64,000 nt of DNA from Paracoccaceae bacterium (GTDB lineage Bacteria > Pseudomonadota > Alphaproteobacteria > Rhodobacterales > Rhodobacteraceae): NCBI GenBank assembly GCA_029862205.1, contig JAOTXT010000016.1:1-64000 (forward strand), written 5' to 3'. Under the pieces are notes generated by a model, which was not told where the DNA came from, did not search any database, and saw nothing but the letters and a program-made list of their open reading frames with translations. The first letter of the stretch is position 1; each line of letters opens with the position of its first letter. Position numbers and translations under genes: made by a program. Positions 1-8,290 of this stretch are shown one piece after another.

Positions 1-231
1 GCCGAAAGAGGTGCATTACGAAGTGTGGTGAAGCGGCACAAAGATTGAGATGCTGGTTACACAATCAGCCTCGTTAAAGGCTGGCGGTGAAATGTTCGAA
101 GTGGGTCAGAAATACCTATAGCGCACGCTTACTGAGCGTCCTGTTTGCCGCGCATTGCTTCCGTTCGAACGTCGTACAGCATCCGGTAGTTCGGGCTCGA
201 AGCGGACAACTTCGAACTGAGACATTTCCGC
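1..231. other. Left-edge region without a recognisable gene
   Basis: No convincing coding region is visible. The plus strand carries only short open stretches entering from the edge, which stop at about bases 31, 48 and 75, so at most the last few codons of an upstream gene are present and cannot be named. The stretch looks less GC-rich than the rest of the window and has short TTCGAA-containing segments in both orientations (for example near 93-98, 164-169 and 213-218). It may be a decayed mobile-element margin, but nothing here proves that. Confidence 0.3.
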
Positions 232-1398
232 CTAGTTCTTCAGCTTGCCCTGATGGCGCACGGCGGGAAGGCCCGATTGGCAGATGCCGCGCAGGGCGAC
301 CCATTCCTGATCGGTGATCACCGGCTCGAAGGCCTGGTCGCCGATCCGGTCCGCAGCGGCCGCGCGGTCGGCGCGGATGCCGAGACCCGGATGGCTGGCG
401 ATCAGTTCCAGCACCCCTTCCGCCTCGCCATACTCTTCCTTCATCTTCTGGAAAAATTTGGCGAAGGGTTTGCTGGGCAGGTCCGCACCGGCCAACAGCG
501 CATAGGCGGTGTCGTCCGCCTTGGTCTCGGCCTCGCGCTGGTAGCTGGCCTTCATCACCGCCTCACCCACAGCGACCGCGACACCGGCGCCGAAGAAGTC
601 GCCCAGGAGCAGGCCGAAGATGCCCGCCGTGCCGGCGGCGCGCAGCGCCTCGCGGGTCGGATCCCGATTGACCACATGACCGATTTCGTGCGCCAGCACG
701 CCGGCCATTTCCTCGGGCGTGTCGGCGGCCTTGATCAGGCCCTCCATGAACATGACGCGCCCGCCCGGCACCGCGAAAGCATTTATCATCGAGTGATCGA
801 TCACGCCGACCCGCAGCGGATAGGGCAGCTCCAGATCCGCGGCCAGCCGCTCGGTCATCCGGTCGAGCGCCGCCTGACCCTCGGCGTGATCGCAGATCAG
901 CGGCCGCTCGCCGGTCGCGAGCTCGAAGACGGTCTGCATCTGGTCGATCACCGCGTCGCCCAGCTGCTGTTCGCGCTCGGGCGGGATCAGCACTGCAAGC
1001 TGTGATGCCAGCGCCGGCATCAGCACGAAGACGATCAACATCAGCGACAGCACGGCGCCGCAGGCCCAGACCGCCGCGCGTCTGATGCCGCTATGGTCGA
1101 CCTTGCGCTGATAGAGACCGGGGCAGACCTTTTGGATCGCCTGGAGCATACGCGCGTCCGAGATCATCAGGCGCTCGTCGCTGTCCGTATAGGGCACCAG
1201 CTGGATGGTGCTGTCCTTGCGCAGTCCCACCGCGCGCAGGCTGGCCAGGGGCCAATGGGCGATGGCCACATCCTTGTAGGTCTTGATCGTCAGCGAGCGC
1301 TCGCCGAAGCTGACCATCACCTCGGTCGGCTGCGCGGATTCCCCGTCGAAGTAACGCCCAGCCGATTCCAGCATGGCGTATTCTTTTGAGGCGGTCAT
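232..1398 (-). CDS. Membrane-anchored M48-family zinc metallopeptidase
   Basis: The 388-residue protein carries HEIGH (residues about 237-241) within a longer segment ending in NRDP, the zinc-binding HExxH site of M48 (Ste24/HtpX/BepA-like) peptidases. An N-terminal region of about 110 residues precedes a single hydrophobic segment (about 113-135), and the peptidase domain follows. A conserved QREAETKADD segment downstream supplies the likely third zinc ligand (Glu). The start codon overlaps the stop of the upstream YjgN-like gene as TGATG, so the two are probably translationally coupled. Family members act in envelope protein quality control or degradation; the substrate here is unknown. A second M48 peptidase, htpX, lies at about 15 kb. 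Confidence 0.85.
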   Translation of the reverse strand: MTASKEYAMLESAGRYFDGESAQPTEVMVSFGERSLTIKTYKDVAIAHWPLASLRAVGLRKDSTIQLVPYTDSDERLMISDARMLQAIQKVCPGLYQRKVDHSGIRRAAVWACGAVLSLMLIVFVLMPALASQLAVLIPPEREQQLGDAVIDQMQTVFELATGERPLICDHAEGQAALDRMTERLAADLELPYPLRVGVIDHSMINAFAVPGGRVMFMEGLIKAADTPEEMAGVLAHEIGHVVNRDPTREALRAAGTAGIFGLLLGDFFGAGVAVAVGEAVMKASYQREAETKADDTAYALLAGADLPSKPFAKFFQKMKEEYGEAEGVLELIASHPGLGIRADRAAAADRIGDQAFEPVITDQEWVALRGICQSGLPAVRHQGKLKN

Positions 1399-2765
1399 CA
1401 GATGCCGGCACCCACGTCCACGCCAAGGGCATCGGCAAACCCGCCCGCCTCGGCTGCGTGATCGTGCTCGCGCTGGCGGCTCTGCATCAGGCTTTGGGCA
1501 TCGCGGATCTGCATCGCCTCGGCCTTACGCTTCAGGATCGGCTTGGTGATAAACACCTGGCTGAGCGCGAACGGCACCGCGAAGAAGATCAGATAGATCA
1601 GCACGATGGTCGCGACCAGCATAACCGGCTGCTGCATCATTGCCGCCATCTCGGCCTGACCAGCGCCGCTGCCCGTGCGCAGCGACTCGACCAATTCGGC
1701 GCCGCCCAACACTGTGACAATCGCACCGACTGCCATGACCAAGGCGAAGGCGACGATGGTGGTGATCACCGAGACCAGCAGCGTGCCGACCACATAGGCA
1801 CTGATAATCGACCCCGGCGTGACATCGTTCTCGAACGAGGCGTCGCCCAGATGCCTGTTGCTCCACAGATACCGGAACACGACCACTTCGTAGCGCAGCA
1901 ACAGCACGAAGAAAGTGATGTATCCCACAAAGAAGAGGATCCAGCCGATCACCGTGGTCGAGGGATTGCCTTGATCCGCGGCCAGCCCCCAGATTGCCAG
2001 CCCCATCAGGCCGATGACGATATATAGCCAGATCCAATAGGCGAAGAGACCGGCCCAGCTTCCCCGCTGTTCGAACTTGAGGTCGCCGAAATAGGTCCGG
2101 TCGGTAATGAACTTGGCGAGCTTGAACTGCATATACGGATAGAGCAGGCCGCCAGTGACCAGCGTCAGGAACCAGAGCCACATCGCCCGGACAGAGTAAC
2201 CCCAGGCGCCGTTATCCATGCCGAACCGGATGCCGCGCCAGCGGGTGCGCGCCATGATGTAGCGCTGGGCGCGGTAGACCGCAAAGAAGATCAGCGGCAT
2301 CGAGGCGAAGATCGAGGCAACGACGGCAAAAGACTGGTCCTGCACGTAAGAGAAGCCCAAAAACACCAGGCCGATATTGATCAGGCCCAGATAGACCGCC
2401 AGCACGATCACCGCGACCAGGAAGCCCAGGAGTTTCTCGAGCCCGGTGCCGGTGTATTCGAAAGGATCACCCTGGACCTTGATGGCGTTCCAATAATGGC
2501 GCCGCAGCCGGGTCACCATCCAGAACCGGTAGAAGCCGACGGTCAGCACCGTCAGGATCGCGGTCTTCAGGGCAAGCCACAGAAGCGAAGGGCCATCGGT
2601 GTCGTATTTCGGGACGACCTTGCCGGTGCGCTTTTCTGTGCGATAGTTCTGATCGAGGACGAGGTCTTCCTCGTCCTCCCAGTCGCGCTTGCGCTCGGCA
2701 TGGCGGCGCACGCCCTTGAATTGTTCAATATCCCAGGGCTTTGGGCCCGCGGTATCGTCAGTCAT
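1398..2765 (-). CDS. YjgN family (DUF898) multi-pass membrane protein
   Basis: This 455-residue integral membrane protein has many hydrophobic segments and repeated aromatic motifs such as GFYRFWMVTRLRRHYWNA and GGLLYPYMQFKLAKFITDRT, which recall the YjgN/DUF898 family. It opens with a charged cytoplasmic region of about 80 residues. Members have no established biochemical role. The gene is first in a two-gene unit with the M48 peptidase, overlapping it by one base (TGATG). This pairing suggests that the membrane protein presents or partners the peptidase, which is inference. No promoter could be assigned in the 176-bp divergent gap before the HAD gene. Confidence 0.75.
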   Translation of the reverse strand: MTDDTAGPKPWDIEQFKGVRRHAERKRDWEDEEDLVLDQNYRTEKRTGKVVPKYDTDGPSLLWLALKTAILTVLTVGFYRFWMVTRLRRHYWNAIKVQGDPFEYTGTGLEKLLGFLVAVIVLAVYLGLINIGLVFLGFSYVQDQSFAVVASIFASMPLIFFAVYRAQRYIMARTRWRGIRFGMDNGAWGYSVRAMWLWFLTLVTGGLLYPYMQFKLAKFITDRTYFGDLKFEQRGSWAGLFAYWIWLYIVIGLMGLAIWGLAADQGNPSTTVIGWILFFVGYITFFVLLLRYEVVVFRYLWSNRHLGDASFENDVTPGSIISAYVVGTLLVSVITTIVAFALVMAVGAIVTVLGGAELVESLRTGSGAGQAEMAAMMQQPVMLVATIVLIYLIFFAVPFALSQVFITKPILKRKAEAMQIRDAQSLMQSRQREHDHAAEAGGFADALGVDVGAGI

Positions 2766-2941
2766 CCTAGAAGCACCCCGGCGCTGGCTCGCTCAATAGG
2801 TCAAGACTATGGCCTAATCGGCTGAAAAAGTCACGGAATCTGTTTGGTTATGGAGCCGGTTTCCATTGCGCTGGCAAGGGTGTATCTACGGTGCAACGGG
2901 GGAATTTTCCGTGCGAATTCAACCTTAAAGGGAATGCGACG

Positions 2942-3673
2942 ATGCGTGGGCTGAAAGACTTCACGACCTTGACCTTCGATTGCTACGGCACGCTGATCGA
3001 TTGGGAAAGCGGGATCTGGGACGCTTACCAGCCGCTGCTGATGGCCAATGGCCGTGACGATATCGGACGCCAGCCAGCTCTGGTCAGCCATGCAGCGCTT
3101 GAATCCGATCAGCAATCGGCGACACCCGCGATGGTCTACCCTGAGCTTCTGACGACCGTCCACGCGCGGTTCGCCGAGCGTCACGGATTGACGGCAACCG
3201 CCGATTTGGACGCGGCCTTCGGGAATTCGATCGCGCACTGGCCCGCTTTCCCCGATACGGCCGATGCGCTGCGCCGGCTGAAACGGCACTACCGCCTGGT
3301 CATCCTCTCGAACGTGAACCGCGCTGGATTCACTGCCTCGAACCGCAAGCTGGGCGTCGAGTTCAACGCGATCTACACCGCCGAGGACGTGGGCACCTAC
3401 AAGCCCAATCTGAGCAATTTCCACTTCATGCTCGAGCGCCTGCAAGCGGATCTCGGCATCGCCAAGGAGGACGTCCTGCACACGGCGCAGAGCCTCTTCC
3501 ACGATCATGTCCCGGCCACCGAGATTGGCCTGGCAAAGGCTTGGATCGATCGGCAGGGGCTCTCAAAAGGCGGCGATTGGGGCGCGACGGCCGAGGTCGC
3601 GGAGCGGCCAGAGGTGGATTTCATTTTCCCCACCCTCGTCGCCATGGCCGATGCGCGCGACGCCGAAGCGTAA
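2942..3673 (+). CDS. Haloacid dehalogenase type II (HAD superfamily hydrolase)
   Basis: A 243-residue protein whose N-terminus holds the HAD nucleophile motif FDCYGTLIDWESG (Asp at about residue 13) of the L-2-haloacid dehalogenase type II subfamily. Motif II is VILSNVNR and motif III centres on the Lys of YKPNLSNF. These enzymes hydrolyse short 2-haloacids, although many such proteins have other or unknown substrates. A GTG 51 bases upstream is also in frame, but ATG 2942 is preferred because it begins right at the conserved domain and follows a purine-rich AAAGGGA. The gene stands alone between divergent and convergent neighbours. Confidence 0.8.
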   Translation: MRGLKDFTTLTFDCYGTLIDWESGIWDAYQPLLMANGRDDIGRQPALVSHAALESDQQSATPAMVYPELLTTVHARFAERHGLTATADLDAAFGNSIAHWPAFPDTADALRRLKRHYRLVILSNVNRAGFTASNRKLGVEFNAIYTAEDVGTYKPNLSNFHFMLERLQADLGIAKEDVLHTAQSLFHDHVPATEIGLAKAWIDRQGLSKGGDWGATAEVAERPEVDFIFPTLVAMADARDAEA

Positions 3674-3697
3674 GACGAACCCGGCCCGGAAAAAGGT

Positions 3698-3740
3698 GAC
3701 GCCCCGGCGGTCAAGAGGGGGGAGAGACCACCGGGGCGTC
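3698..3740. terminator. Hairpin after the HAD gene
   Basis: An inverted repeat with 14-base arms (3698-3711 and 3727-3740) and one imperfect pair encloses a 15-base purine-rich loop. It begins 25 bases after the HAD stop codon. No T-tract follows, so it may act as a weak, Rho-assisted or RNA-stabilising terminator. Confidence 0.45.
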
Positions 3741-4019
3741 GCAAGCACCCGGAATATTTCCCGGGACCACTTGTTCACACTGCAGCGGCACCTCCCGGTC
3801 GCCCTGGGCAGACGTGGTATCCGGACCCCCGTCGCGGCCCTCGCTCGGCCCGCTTCGGAAGGCAGGCCGGTTGGCGCCTAGCGCTGCTGTTCGAGCGCCA
3901 ATGTCCCTCGGACGAATGGCAAGACAAGGGCACGACTGTGGCCATTTTGTTTTCTGTCGAAACGGAATTTGGCAACCGTGGCACAACCTTGGCTGGAATT
4001 TTCGGGGCCGGGGCGACGG
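3741..4019. other. Intergenic region with nothing recognised
   Basis: The rest of the 346-bp gap between the convergent HAD and membrane-protein genes holds only short, compositionally driven open frames on both strands. No tRNA-like fold, repeat or convincing promoter was seen. Confidence 0.4.
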
Positions 4020-4817
4020 TCAGGAAACCGGTGGCGCGGCTGCGGAGCCTTCCGGTACGCTGACCGGAAACCGGCGGTATGCCCGCACCAGCACGATCGC
4101 GGTCAGGACTTCGGCGAAGACATAGCAGCCCGAGAAGAACAGCATTGGGCCAAGGGCCAGCGGCCGGAAACCACCGTCCCTTCCAAAGAGATCAGTCGTC
4201 ACGCCGGATTCCGCAAGCACGATCATGAAGAGCATCGAGCCGGCACGAAACAACCACGGCCCGAAAACCAGCGCCCGGCCGATTGCGCGATAGTTCTGGC
4301 GGCCGCGCGCAATCGCATCTGTAAGCGAGACATCGCCGCGCTCCACAACCTCCGGCAGCGCGGTGCCCAGCAGGATGTAGCCTGCGCCATAGGCGATGAC
4401 CATCAGAAGGCCCAAGCCGATTTCTGCAAGGCTGCTGGGCCCGACACCGGTCCCAGGCGCAGTCCAGACGATCCCCAGGAATAGGATCGGGCTTAGGATG
4501 ATCAGCATCACACCCACATAACGCCAGCCGATGCGGCCCTCATCCGTCGCCAATGCGCGCAGCCCGGCGATCCGGCCATGGCTGAGCAGCACGCGATAAA
4601 TCGAGAATCCAATGATCATGATCAGGAGCGACCGGATCACGACAAAGGGGAGGTGCGCGTCCACATAGCCCGACCCCACATAAGACGCAAGCAGCAAGAG
4701 CGTTGCCAGCAACGCCGGCAGCCAGTTCGCCTGGACCACTGAAAATCCGAGCGCGTAAAGATTTCGCTCAAGGTCGATCTGCTCGTTCTTCTCGCGGAGT
4801 TTCAACATACGGGACAT
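4020..4817 (-). CDS. Six-helix integral membrane protein, function unknown
   Basis: The 265-residue protein has a short charged N-terminus (RMLKLREKNEQIDLERN) followed by about six hydrophobic segments, separated by short loops, up to the C-terminus. I do not recognise the family; the layout is like Rhodobacterales-conserved hypothetical membrane proteins. ATG 4817 is chosen, with a GTG one codon upstream as alternative. It lies 15 bases downstream of the Ada-like alkyltransferase gene on the same strand and is probably co-transcribed with it, but nothing in the sequence links it to DNA repair. Confidence 0.6.
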   Translation of the reverse strand: MSRMLKLREKNEQIDLERNLYALGFSVVQANWLPALLATLLLLASYVGSGYVDAHLPFVVIRSLLIMIIGFSIYRVLLSHGRIAGLRALATDEGRIGWRYVGVMLIILSPILFLGIVWTAPGTGVGPSSLAEIGLGLLMVIAYGAGYILLGTALPEVVERGDVSLTDAIARGRQNYRAIGRALVFGPWLFRAGSMLFMIVLAESGVTTDLFGRDGGFRPLALGPMLFFSGCYVFAEVLTAIVLVRAYRRFPVSVPEGSAAAPPVS

Positions 4818-4832
4818 CACAATTCCAAAAGG

Positions 4833-5684
4833 TCACGATTCCAAACGAGCCGACTCGTAGGCTAACATGGCGCGCTTCACTGGCAAGCCCCAATGGTATC
4901 CGCCGAGTTCGCCATCGCGGCGCAACGCCCGGTGACAGGGTATCAGCCAAGAGATTGGGTTCCGGCCGACCGCGGTGCCGACCGCGCGCACTGCCTTCAC
5001 ATTCCCGATCCGCTTGGCGATCTCGGAATAAGTCGTTACGTGGCCGGACGGGATCGACAGCAGCGCCTCCCACACCTTGATCTGGAACGGCGCGCCGATC
5101 ATGTGCAGCTTCACCTCGCGGTCACTGGGCCCATGTGCGAAGGCCGCTTCGACCCAGGGAGCGATTCGATCAGGGGCCTGCCGGTAGACCGCCGCAGGCC
5201 AGCGGCCACGCATGTCGGCCAAGGCACGGTCGCGCCCTTGCTCGGAGGCGAAGGCGAGTCCGCAGAGCCCGCGATCGGTGCCCATTGCCAGCACCTCGCC
5301 GAACGGGCTGTCGAACCGGTCCCATTCGATGGTCAGGTCCTTGCCCTTGCGGGCATACTCGCCCGGTGTCATCGCCTCCCAGCGCAGGAACAGATCATGC
5401 AGCCGCGAGGGCGCCGAAAGGCCGCTCGCGTAGGTCGCGTCCAACACCGTGAAACGGTCGTCCAGCAGGCGCTTGGCATGGTCCAAGGTCAGGTGCTGCA
5501 AATAGCGTTTGGGGCTGACCCCGACCCACTGGCTGAACACGCGCTGAAAATGCGCTGGGCTGAGCCCGATCGCGGCGGCGACTTCCTCGAGGCTCGGCTG
5601 ATCGTCGCGGCGCTCCTCGATAAATCGCAAAGCGGCCGCCATGAGATTGTATTGAAACTGTCCGGCGTCGGGCGCGAGGTTCAT
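4833..5684 (-). CDS. Methylated-DNA-[protein]-cysteine S-methyltransferase with N-terminal AraC-type HTH
   Basis: The 283-residue protein has an AraC-type helix-turn-helix region (about residues 15-110, including AAAIGLSPAHFQRVFS) followed by an alkylguanine-DNA alkyltransferase domain whose suicide cysteine lies in PCHR, preceded by GRNPISWLI. It removes O6-alkyl groups from guanine by irreversible transfer to this cysteine. The zinc/phosphotriester-sensing domain at the N-terminus of E. coli Ada is absent, so the protein keeps the DNA-binding and O6-repair halves only. It probably forms a unit with the membrane protein immediately downstream. Confidence 0.85.
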   Translation of the reverse strand: MNLAPDAGQFQYNLMAAALRFIEERRDDQPSLEEVAAAIGLSPAHFQRVFSQWVGVSPKRYLQHLTLDHAKRLLDDRFTVLDATYASGLSAPSRLHDLFLRWEAMTPGEYARKGKDLTIEWDRFDSPFGEVLAMGTDRGLCGLAFASEQGRDRALADMRGRWPAAVYRQAPDRIAPWVEAAFAHGPSDREVKLHMIGAPFQIKVWEALLSIPSGHVTTYSEIAKRIGNVKAVRAVGTAVGRNPISWLIPCHRALRRDGELGGYHWGLPVKRAMLAYESARLES

Positions 5685-5772
5685 AACAGCCTCCCTGGTT
5701 ACCCATATAGTCTATCCGGGCCCGTTTCCGATACCACCCGCTTCTTGCGCCCGGAACTTGAGCCGATCGCGG

Positions 5773-6486
5773 TCAGATCGCGGGCTCGAAACGGCTGTTC
5801 ACCAAGAGCTCGGCCACCGTGGCGTTGTTCGGCAGGCTCAGCACGTAAGCGACCGACTCGGCAATCGCATCCGGCTCGATTTTGAACTGGCCCTCGGGGA
5901 TCTGCGCGCTCGCCACCATGTCGGTATCCACCATGCCGGGGCACAGCGCCGTGGCGCGCAGCCCGTCTTCCCAGCCGGCCCGGCGCAGCGCATGGGTCAG
6001 CGCCACCGCGGCGAACTTGCTAGCGGAATAGCCGAAATTGTCGGACAAAACCCTCTTGCCCGCCAGCGAGGCCACATTGACCACCCGGCCATGACCCGAG
6101 TCGCGCAGTGCCGGCAGGGCGGCACGGATGACCCGCAGAGGGCCCTTGAAATTGACCTCCCACATTTCGTCGATCGCGGTCTCGTCGTCATCGTCAAGCC
6201 GCGCGCGTGGCGAAATGCCGGCATTGGCGACGACCGCGTCGATCCGGCCGAACCGGATCAGCGTCCCCTCGGCCCAGGCGGGCGAGGTCTTGGGTCGCGT
6301 GGCGTCCCATTCGAAGCGCGCGGTCCGGTCCTGCGGCAGGTGCATCGTGGCGGTCTCAAGCGCGCCCAGATCGCGGGCGCCGAGGCTCAGTTTATAGCCG
6401 CGCTCGGCCAGGAGATTTGCGGTGGCGAGGCCGATGCCCCGGTTGGCGCCCGAGATCATCACGACCCGGCCTTCTGGGCTCAGCAT
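5773..6486 (-). CDS. SDR family NAD(P)-dependent oxidoreductase
   Basis: A 237-residue classical short-chain dehydrogenase. The N-terminal dinucleotide-binding motif reads SGANRGIG, followed by VANAG and the catalytic YSASK (Tyr and Lys), with the Ser in NVASLAGK. The substrate is not evident. ATG 6486 is chosen because a GGGAGAGA Shine-Dalgarno sits just upstream and the Rossmann fold starts about 8 residues in; an upstream in-frame start would add 19 unconserved residues. It is divergent from nth, with a 68-bp shared intergenic region. Confidence 0.85.
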   Translation of the reverse strand: MLSPEGRVVMISGANRGIGLATANLLAERGYKLSLGARDLGALETATMHLPQDRTARFEWDATRPKTSPAWAEGTLIRFGRIDAVVANAGISPRARLDDDDETAIDEMWEVNFKGPLRVIRAALPALRDSGHGRVVNVASLAGKRVLSDNFGYSASKFAAVALTHALRRAGWEDGLRATALCPGMVDTDMVASAQIPEGQFKIEPDAIAESVAYVLSLPNNATVAELLVNSRFEPAI

Positions 6487-6554
6487 AGCGTCTCTCCCTT
6501 GAATTTGCCGGACCGTCTTGCCATTCCAGACGCCCCCGGGCAAGGTCGCGCGCC

Positions 6555-7199
6555 ATGGCTAGCCAACTGCCCTTTCACGCCGTCAAGGAATGCTTCCGCC
6601 GCTTCCAGGAAGTGCGCCCCGAACCTCGGGGCGAGTTGGAGCATGTGAACGCCTACACCCTGCTTGTCGCCGTCGCGCTCAGTGCCCAGGCGACCGACAA
6701 GGGCGTCAACAAGGCGACCGGGCCGCTGTTCAAGATCGCCGACACGCCCCAGAAGATGCTGGCGCTGGGCGAGGAGCGGCTGATCGAGCATATCCGCACC
6801 ATCGGCCTCTACCGCAACAAGGCGAAGAACGTCCTGCGCCTCAGCCGGATCTTGATCGAGGAGTATGGCGGCGAGGTGCCGTCCTCGCGCGCCGCTCTGT
6901 CCTCGCTTCCGGGCGTTGGCCGAAAGACCGCCAACGTGGTCCTGAACATGTGGTGGCGCCACCCGGCCCAGGCGGTCGACACCCACATCTTCCGGGTCGG
7001 CAACCGCACCGGGATTGCGCCCGGCAAGGACGTGGTCGCAGTGGAGCGCGCCATCGAGGATAACGTGCCCGTGGAATATGCGCTCCACGCCCATCACTGG
7101 CTGATCCTGCACGGGCGTTATACATGCGTCGCCCGCAAGCCCAAATGCGGCGACTGTCCGATCAGCGACTTCTGTCAGTTCGAGGAAAAAACACTATGA
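6555..7199 (+). CDS. nth: Endonuclease III
   Basis: A 214-residue base-excision repair glycosylase/AP lyase. The helix-hairpin-helix is LPGVGRKTANVV with the catalytic Lys, the catalytic Asp is in AVDTHIFRV, and the C-terminal [4Fe-4S] cluster has the C-x6-C-x2-C-x5-C pattern within YTCVARKPKCGDCPISDFC. Length and motifs are those of full-length Nth, which removes oxidised pyrimidines and nicks the abasic site. The kinase gene follows 73 bases downstream on the same strand. That gap contains a short tandem duplication of CCCGGTCGAAT near 7220-7240. Confidence 0.93.
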   Translation: MASQLPFHAVKECFRRFQEVRPEPRGELEHVNAYTLLVAVALSAQATDKGVNKATGPLFKIADTPQKMLALGEERLIEHIRTIGLYRNKAKNVLRLSRILIEEYGGEVPSSRAALSSLPGVGRKTANVVLNMWWRHPAQAVDTHIFRVGNRTGIAPGKDVVAVERAIEDNVPVEYALHAHHWLILHGRYTCVARKPKCGDCPISDFCQFEEKTL

Positions 7200-7272
7200 C
7201 GTTGCCTTCATTGCCCGGTCGAATCGCCCGGTCGAATCGGGGCATGACGTTTAGACGTGAGGAAAAGACCAT

Positions 7273-8268
7273 ATGAATCAAAACTTTGATGTTGTCGGCA
7301 TCGGCAACGCGCTGGTCGATATCTTGGCCCGGGTCGAGGAGGAATTCCTGACCGAGAACGGGATCGAGAAGGGCATCATGCACCTGATCGACCGGCCGCG
7401 GGCCGCCGAGCTTTACGGCCAGATGGGCCCGGCGACCGAGATCTCGGGCGGGTCGGGTGCCAATACCATCGCCGGGCTCGCCATGCTGGGTGCGCAAGCG
7501 GCTTATGTGGGCAAGGTCAAGGATGACCAGCTGGGTGCGATTTTCGCCCATGACATCCGCGCCCAGGGCGCGATCTTCGAGACGCCGCTGGCGGCCAAGG
7601 GCGCGGATCACGAGACCGGCCGCTGCATGGTCCTGGTTTCGCCGGACGGCGAGCGCTCGATGAACACCTATCTCGGCGTCTCGGAGCATCTCGCGCCGGC
7701 GGATATCGACGTCGGCGTCATGGGCGCGGCCAATTGGCTCTACCTCGAGGGCTACCGTTTTGACGGCGCCGAAAGTCACGAGGCCTTCGCCAAGGCGATC
7801 GCCGCCTGCAAGCGCGCAGGCGGCAAGGCATCGGTCACGCTCAGCGATCCGTTCTGCGTCGACCGACACCGCGACGCGTTCCGGCGGATGATCCGGGACG
7901 ACCTGGATCTGTTGTTCGCGAACGAGCACGAGTTGATGTCGCTTTATCAGACCGGTTCGCTGCCCGAGGCGCTGGGTGCCTGTGCGGAGGATGTGCAACT
8001 GGCCGCCGTCACGGTGGGGCCTGATGGCGCCTGGGTGATCGAGAACGGCGCGCGAACCCATGTGCCGACCCGACCGGCCACGGTGATCGACGCGACCGGG
8101 GCTGGTGATCTTTTCGCAGCGGGCTTCTTGCATGGACTCACCCAGGGTCGGCCCTTGGCGGATTGCGGACGTATGGGCTGCATCGCCGCCGGCGAGATCA
8201 TCGGCCATATCGGCGCGCGGCCGGAAACCGATTTGAAGTCGCTGATGGAAGAAGCGGGTCTGGGTTGA
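7273..8268 (+). CDS. PfkB-family carbohydrate kinase, probable adenosine kinase
   Basis: The 331-residue ribokinase-like protein opens with FDVVGIGNALVDI and ends with the PfkB signature 2 DATGAGDLFAAGF, which holds the catalytic Asp and anion hole. An internal GGSGANTIAGLAMLG segment is typical of the sugar-binding region. Alphaproteobacterial homologues are usually called adenosine kinase, a nucleoside salvage enzyme making AMP; the assignment of substrate is family inference. A GAGGAAAAG ribosome-binding site precedes ATG 7273. The stop codon lies inside an 11-bp tandem duplication. Confidence 0.8.
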   Translation: MNQNFDVVGIGNALVDILARVEEEFLTENGIEKGIMHLIDRPRAAELYGQMGPATEISGGSGANTIAGLAMLGAQAAYVGKVKDDQLGAIFAHDIRAQGAIFETPLAAKGADHETGRCMVLVSPDGERSMNTYLGVSEHLAPADIDVGVMGAANWLYLEGYRFDGAESHEAFAKAIAACKRAGGKASVTLSDPFCVDRHRDAFRRMIRDDLDLLFANEHELMSLYQTGSLPEALGACAEDVQLAAVTVGPDGAWVIENGARTHVPTRPATVIDATGAGDLFAAGFLHGLTQGRPLADCGRMGCIAAGEIIGHIGARPETDLKSLMEEAGLG

Positions 8269-8290
8269 TCCTGGGCTGATCCTGGGCTGA
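8260..8290. repeat. 11-bp tandem duplication spanning a stop codon
   Basis: The unit TCCTGGGCTGA occurs at 8269-8279 and 8280-8290, preceded by a related partial copy at 8260-8268 that contains the kinase stop codon. It fills the gap up to the convergent DMT gene stop and looks like replication slippage. Confidence 0.7.
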
